Source: Deltaproteobacteria bacterium (GTDB lineage: Bacteria > Desulfobacterota > GWC2-55-46 > DRQE01). Taken from it: a DNA stretch of 8,938 bases. Where the stretch lies: positions 1 through 8,938 of the forward strand of contig DAOVXI010000055.1 of assembly GCA_030636245.1 (NCBI GenBank). Reading direction: 5' to 3'. Within the stretch, counting starts at the first letter, position 1. Each line of letters begins with the position of its first letter. A program made the position numbers and the translations under genes. Under the pieces are notes generated by a model. The model did not search any database and was not told the origin of the DNA. It worked only from the letters and a program-made list of their open reading frames with translations. Positions 6,406-8,938 of this stretch are shown one piece after another.

Positions 6406-6434
6406 AGTATAACAGAAAAATCTCTTCATCTCAA
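6406..6434 (-). promoter_or_regulatory. sigma70-like promoter of the surface-polymer operon
   Basis: The minus strand reads TTGAGA (6434-6429), a 17-nt spacer and TATACT (6411-6406), with TG one base before the -10 hexamer (extended -10). Transcription would begin near 6398-6400, about 30 nt before the aptamer's closing helix, consistent with a riboswitch-led 5' UTR. Confidence 0.62.
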
Positions 6435-6638
6435 GTCAAGCGAGTATTTTATCTTTATTAGCTATAATATAAACAGTATTTAAAATAATCTACTTCTCTT
6501 TTGATTAACTCGGCCCAGGTAGTATGTTGAAATTTGGAATTCTCGATGATTTCACACTGTGGCGTAATTGTGACGTAAAAGAACGTACTAGATGTAAAAT
6601 ACTGGACTCAATGTAAACAATGTAAAGCTTGTAACGGT
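6435..6638. other. AT-rich intergenic stretch with ATGTAAA repeats
   Basis: No credible gene is present; only a 28-codon plus-strand frame at about 6523-6609, without a recognisable motif. ATGTAAA occurs at 6592-6598, 6611-6617 and 6620-6626, with related GTAAAA (6574-6579) and GTAAC (6631-6635). Several short same-strand repeats upstream of a tRNA attachment core are typical of tyrosine recombinase arm sites. Confidence 0.45.
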
Positions 6639-6713
6639 CTGATTTTAGTGAATAAAAGGGAAACCAGCTATAAAATCAGGTAGTTACGTTTTTGGCCCAA
6701 AACCCACTCATAA
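6639..6713 (+). other. Attachment-arm-like block, right copy, joined to tRNA-fMet
   Basis: A 9-bp inverted repeat CTGATTTTA/TAAAATCAG (6639-6647 with 6671-6679), with an outer GTAAC/GTTAC pair (6631-6635 with 6683-6687), surrounds TAAAAGGGAAACC (6653-6665). CTCATAA follows 41 nt later at 6707-6713. The left block (662-737) has the same motif and spacing. Here CTCATAA runs directly into a genuine tRNA 3' half, while the bases before it (CCCA) do not complete the anticodon stem. The junction between foreign and tRNA DNA is therefore at or within the anticodon loop. Confidence 0.6.
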
Positions 6714-6751
6714 CCCGAAGGTCGCAAGTTCAAATCTTGTCCCCGCTACCA
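6707..6751 (+). pseudogene. 3' half of initiator tRNA-fMet (CAU), 5' half missing
   Basis: The segment is exactly the 45 nt expected from position 32 to the CCA end. It comprises the anticodon loop CTCATAA, the 3' stem CCCG, AAGGTC, a T arm GCAAG-TTCAAAT-CTTGT, the acceptor strand CCCCGCT, and ACCA. The CCCGAAGGTCG run is typical of bacterial initiator tRNA. Upstream, the 5' anticodon strand (GGG), D arm and AGCGGGG/CGCGGGG acceptor strand are absent. This is the usual look of a tRNA 3' end displaced by an element that integrated in the anticodon loop. The fragment itself cannot give a working tRNA. Confidence 0.85.
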
Positions 6752-6755
6752 ACTT

Positions 6756-6797
6756 AATCAAGGGGTTACGGCTACGGTCGTAGCCCCTTGATTTTTT
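6756..6797 (+). terminator. Rho-independent terminator of the displaced tRNA gene
   Basis: AATCAAGGGG (6756-6765) pairs with CCCCTTGATT (6784-6793). The stem continues through TTACG/CGTAG to a small loop, about 16 bp in all, and a run of six T follows (6792-6797). It lies 4 nt after the CCA, as a native tRNA terminator would, which supports the view that the DNA from 6707 rightward is the original chromosome. Confidence 0.85.
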
Positions 6798-6863
6798 GTG
6801 CTTGGCTGCCACGGTAAATCTATTAAATAAAACAACAGGTTATAATGCTCTGCAACCATTGAA

Positions 6864-6880
6864 TCGATAACCCGAAGGTC
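6864..6880 (+). repeat. tRNA-fMet-like fragment, outer right copy
   Basis: TCGATAACCCGAAGGTC is identical to 481-497, in the same orientation 6383 bp away, and matches the tRNA-fMet anticodon loop and variable region at 14 consecutive bases. No T arm or acceptor follows, and the 5' stem CGGG seen at the left copy is not present here. Confidence 0.5.
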
Positions 6881-6943
6881 TTTGTTGTATGCGCAACATG
6901 CCGTTTTGATGGGTAATGTTTAAAAGAGACAGGGATTGTTCGA

Positions 6944-7597
6944 TCAGTTTTCAATAAGGCCTCTACGGATGGCGATTTTCACTAGCCCGGCTGTGTCGTG
7001 GAGATTAAGCTTTTTCATAATGTTGGCCCTATGAGTCTTTACCGTATGGACCGAGATAAAGAGTTCTTCGGCTATCTCCTTGTTTTTTATACTTTTTGCA
7101 ACAAGTTTCAACACCTCTTTCTCACGTGATGTTAGTGAGTTGAAGGGGTCCATGGGCATCTCACCCTGGATCATGTCAATTATACCGTTTATAAGCCCGT
7201 TGGCAACAATCGGGCTTGCGTACCTACTGCCGTTAGACACCTTTTCTATCGAATCCATGAGCTCGGTGACTGCGGAACCCTTTAGTACATAGCCTTGGGC
7301 CCCGGCCCGGAAGGCATCTATTGCATATTGCTGCTCCTGGTGCATGGAAAGTATTATTACTTTCGTATCGGGATAAGTCTTTATTATCCGCTTAGTGGCA
7401 ACTATGCCGTCCATCTCCGGCATACTGATATCCATGATAATAATATCCGGCTTGTTTTTATCAATACCCTCAAGTGCTTCCTTGCCATCTTTCGCCTCAC
7501 CCACGACCTTGTAACGCGGATCCTTTGAAAACATCTTTTTCAGACCGTTCCTAATAATTGGATGATCATCGGTGATAAAAATCTTTATTGTCGACAC
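6944..7597 (-). CDS. NarL/FixJ-family response regulator
   Basis: A two-domain regulator of 217 residues, the family's usual length. The receiver domain (about 4-120) has the acidic pair D10-D11, the phosphoacceptor D56 in IIIMDISMPEMDG, S84 at the switch position and K106 in LKG. A linker leads to a LuxR-type helix-turn-helix (about 155-212) with LTSREKEVL and IAEELFISVHTVKTHRANIMKKL. It should be an active phosphorylation-dependent DNA-binding protein; its targets are unknown. The start is GTG at 7597, fixed by a strong SD six nucleotides upstream. No complete histidine kinase is adjacent, but a kinase-like tail precedes it (7566-7673). It is probably transcribed from spoVG, since no promoter stands out in the 76-nt gap. 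Confidence 0.93.
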   Translation of the reverse strand: MSTIKIFITDDHPIIRNGLKKMFSKDPRYKVVGEAKDGKEALEGIDKNKPDIIIMDISMPEMDGIVATKRIIKTYPDTKVIILSMHQEQQYAIDAFRAGAQGYVLKGSAVTELMDSIEKVSNGSRYASPIVANGLINGIIDMIQGEMPMDPFNSLTSREKEVLKLVAKSIKNKEIAEELFISVHTVKTHRANIMKKLNLHDTAGLVKIAIRRGLIEN

Positions 7598-7673
7598 TAT
7601 CTACCTCCTCCCCATTTGTCGGCTCTGCAAACTCAAAACTTACAAAGGTGCCTTCTCCTTCTTTAGATTTGAG
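7566..7673 (-). pseudogene. Possible remnant of a histidine-kinase C-terminus
   Basis: Between the spoVG stop (TAG, 7676-7674) and the response regulator, the same frame goes on as LKSKEGEGTFVSFEFAEP and then into the start of the regulator gene before a TGA. GEGTFVSFEF resembles the last strand of a HATPase_c domain (typically '..GkGttf.f.lP'). The last spoVG codons (STLVNA) resemble the G2-side helix ('LSLVNAIV'), as if the kinase was truncated and its reading frame captured. Kinase and regulator genes often overlap in this way. The segment is short, so chance is not excluded. Confidence 0.35.
7603..7611 (-). promoter_or_regulatory. Strong ribosome binding site for the GTG-started response regulator
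   Basis: GGAGGAGGT on the minus strand places AGGAGG six nucleotides before GTG at 7597-7595. This near-perfect SD and spacing decide the non-ATG start. Confidence 0.75.
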
Positions 7674-8009
7674 CTATGCGTTTACAAGTGTCGAGGGACT
7701 TACGATATTATCATGAGAACTGACCTCAACACTGTCCTCGGCTTTTTTCTTACTGCTCCAAGCCTTATTGTACTCGACAAGGATATGATCATCGACCATC
7801 TGCCTTGTGGCTTTGTCGATCGGGTGAGCTACATCGCTATACGAACCATCCTTCATTTTTTTTGCCGGCATAGCAACAAAAAGTCCGGTGTTGCCTGAGA
7901 TAACCTTGATGTCTCTGATACCAAAGCAGTTATCAATAATGATTGATACAAATGCCTTGAGTTTCTCATCGTTTGATACTAGTATTACCTTCACGTCTGT
8001 AATCTTCAT
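7674..8009 (-). CDS. spoVG: SpoVG-family nucleic-acid-binding regulator
   Basis: Residues 1-82 match the compact SpoVG fold: MKITDVKV at the start, DIKVISGNTGLFVAMPAKK (33-51), DGSYSDVAHPI (54-64) and a C-terminal helix ending VEYNK. SpoVG proteins bind DNA and RNA and adjust gene expression or cell-division timing; they occur well beyond spore formers. Most are about 85-100 residues, so the tail (about 83-111, Lys/Ser-rich and then SHDNIVSPSTLVNA) is an extension that may come partly from a decayed neighbouring gene. The start at 8009 has AGGAGG 10 nt upstream. The response regulator follows 76 nt downstream on the same strand and is probably co-transcribed. Confidence 0.92.
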   Translation of the reverse strand: MKITDVKVILVSNDEKLKAFVSIIIDNCFGIRDIKVISGNTGLFVAMPAKKMKDGSYSDVAHPIDKATRQMVDDHILVEYNKAWSSKKKAEDSVEVSSHDNIVSPSTLVNA

Positions 8010-8030
8010 TGTAAATGCCCCTCCTCTAAT

Positions 8031-8059
8031 GTTTTAATGTCTCAAGATAATTATGGCAA
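8031..8059 (-). promoter_or_regulatory. Possible spoVG promoter
   Basis: TTGCCA (8059-8054), a 17-nt spacer and TAAAAC (8036-8031) stand just before the spoVG SD on the minus strand. The -35 is good and the -10 modest, and the 5' leader would be only about 20 nt. A second TTGACC occurs further upstream without a convincing -10. Confidence 0.35.
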
Positions 8060-8168
8060 GAGGGAGGTAACAAATTACTAACAAATTGAGGTCAAGTAGA
8101 AAAAAGTTACTGTTAAAAGATGGAATTATTAGAAATAACTAGGATTTTAGTGTATTAGCCCAGATGCG

Positions 8169-8938
8169 CTAATCAAGAAGGTTTTCGTAAATTTTTGTTG
8201 TATCAGGTGATGGGCCTGTGTGCAAAAATTTATTGCATAAATGAGTTAATCGCTTATATAGAGCGGTTACTTCATTAATGTTGCCTTTATTGTGTAGGTA
8301 TACCATGAGTTTTTGATATAAAATTTCAGAAAGATTTTCTACTTCGATTGCATTTGTATGGCATTCTATAGCCTTTTCAATTTCTCCGCTTTTTTCCCAA
8401 TATGCTCCAAGTGTAACTATACAACGAATAAAGTTAATTCTAATGCGGTCATAAAAAAACAGCATATATGGATCATCATCGAGTTTTGTGCTGAAATCTT
8501 TATCAAATAAATTGATTATTTTTTCAGAGATATCGTCGACAGGGTAATCCATATTATCGGTCAAGGCTGTTATTTTTGCGACCTTATTGGCCAAGTGTTC
8601 AAACAACCAAGCATCTACCCAGCAATAGCGTGGATTAAGGGTGAGAGAACCATTGCTTAGTAGGATGGCATCATCAACGTCTAAGATCTGTCTAAGGCGC
8701 TTTAATGTTGTTGTAAATGCGGCGTAAGCCGCATCGCCATCAGCCTCCGGCCATAAGATATCCGATATCTTGCTCTCAGGGATATCCTTGGCACCTAGTG
8801 AGATCAGTACTTTCAACATTTCTATCGGTTTCTTCGGCACCTTTCTGCCAAACTTTACAGGAACCCCGTCTTTAACAATAACGAATCGTTTCAGGACATA
8901 GATCCTTAGTCGCCATGGCCAGTTGTCGAGCTCCAATG
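8169..8938 (-). CDS. C-terminal part of a SARP/BTAD-type transcriptional regulator (5' end outside window)
   Basis: The frame is open to the right edge. The codon at 8936-8934 is TTG without a visible SD, so this is most likely the tail of a longer protein. Visible residues 5-85 form a SARP-type winged helix (RIYVLKRFVIVKDG, then LWPEADGDAAYAAFTTTLKRLRQIL). They are followed by a BTAD-like helical, TPR-related domain (about 108-250) with YCWVDAWLFEHL. The WPWRLRIY entry is, in my experience of the family, typical of large MalT-like ATPase regulators that carry this module at the C-terminus. The function would be ligand- or signal-dependent DNA binding. It is AT-richer than the operon to the left. 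The stop at 8169 is followed by a weak TTAGC/GCTAA stem without a U-run, so read-through into spoVG is possible. Confidence 0.8.
   Translation of the reverse strand, partial: LELDNWPWRLRIYVLKRFVIVKDGVPVKFGRKVPKKPIEMLKVLISLGAKDIPESKISDILWPEADGDAAYAAFTTTLKRLRQILDVDDAILLSNGSLTLNPRYCWVDAWLFEHLANKVAKITALTDNMDYPVDDISEKIINLFDKDFSTKLDDDPYMLFFYDRIRINFIRCIVTLGAYWEKSGEIEKAIECHTNAIEVENLSEILYQKLMVYLHNKGNINEVTALYKRLTHLCNKFLHTGPSPDTTKIYENLLD

Noticed and set aside
6406..6439. TTGACT (6439-6434) as the operon's -35 box
   Set aside because: It would leave a 22-nt spacer to TATACT. TTGAGA, overlapping it by one base, gives 17 nt and is the better choice.
6631..6751. A complete tRNA gene
   Set aside because: The 3' half is perfect, but no 5' acceptor strand, D arm or 5' anticodon strand can be found upstream, so it is a fragment.
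6881..6943. Terminator after the response regulator (GTTG...CAAC)
   Set aside because: The stem is only about 4-5 bp and no U-run follows on the minus strand.
7080..7898. Plus-strand frames of 70-108 codons
   Set aside because: They are antisense to the response regulator and spoVG, both firmly identified on the minus strand.

Overview
The window looks like a piece of a Gram-negative bacterial chromosome with a mobile-element attachment zone in it. The Gram-negative call rests on a signal-peptide-bearing outer-membrane barrel that ends in ...YGYRF. A spoVG homologue, a cyclic-di-GMP riboswitch and a tRNA 3' end with encoded CCA are all compatible with a Desulfobacterota-like (old 'deltaproteobacterial') organism, but that placement is only a guess. 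Every complete gene is on the minus strand.

Layout. (1) Bases 2-247, plus strand: the 3' end of an unrecognised gene that enters from outside the window. (2) Bases 248-982: AT-rich and gene-free. It holds a GTGGGC palindrome, TGTGCTA repeats, several pieces resembling the anticodon arm of initiator tRNA-fMet, and an attachment-arm-like block at 662-737. (3) Bases 983-6260, minus strand: a tight four-gene operon. In transcription order it encodes an outer-membrane beta-barrel, a CDP-glycerol glycerophosphotransferase-like enzyme, an ABC exporter with a degenerate ATPase domain, and a nucleotidyltransferase fused to a membrane anchor and an extracytoplasmic domain. (4) Bases 6282-6434, minus strand: a sigma70-like promoter and a c-di-GMP-I (GEMM-I) riboswitch that lead the operon. 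(5) Bases 6435-6943: a second attachment-arm-like block related to the one at 662-737. It runs into the 3' 45 nt of a tRNA-fMet gene and that gene's own terminator; a further tRNA-like fragment follows. (6) Bases 6944-8938, minus strand: a NarL/FixJ response regulator, a spoVG homologue (with a possible histidine-kinase tail remnant between them), and the C-terminal part of a SARP/BTAD-type regulator running off the right edge.

How it may work together. The nucleotidyltransferase could make a CDP-activated alcohol or amine phosphate. The glycerophosphotransferase-like enzyme would transfer or polymerise it, the ABC protein would move the product or intermediate across the inner membrane, and the barrel would act at the outer membrane. 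The riboswitch would tie this to c-di-GMP, the usual signal for a surface-attached lifestyle. The result would be a teichoic-acid-like or phospho-modified surface polymer locus in a Gram-negative. The parts are seen in the sequence; the pathway is inference.

The operon lies between two co-oriented, sequence-related attachment-like blocks (inner pair about 5.98 kb apart) and inside an outer 17-nt direct repeat. The right block ends in a displaced tRNA-fMet 3' half. This suggests the operon is cargo of an island at, or built up beside, tRNA-fMet. No integrase gene is visible in the window.
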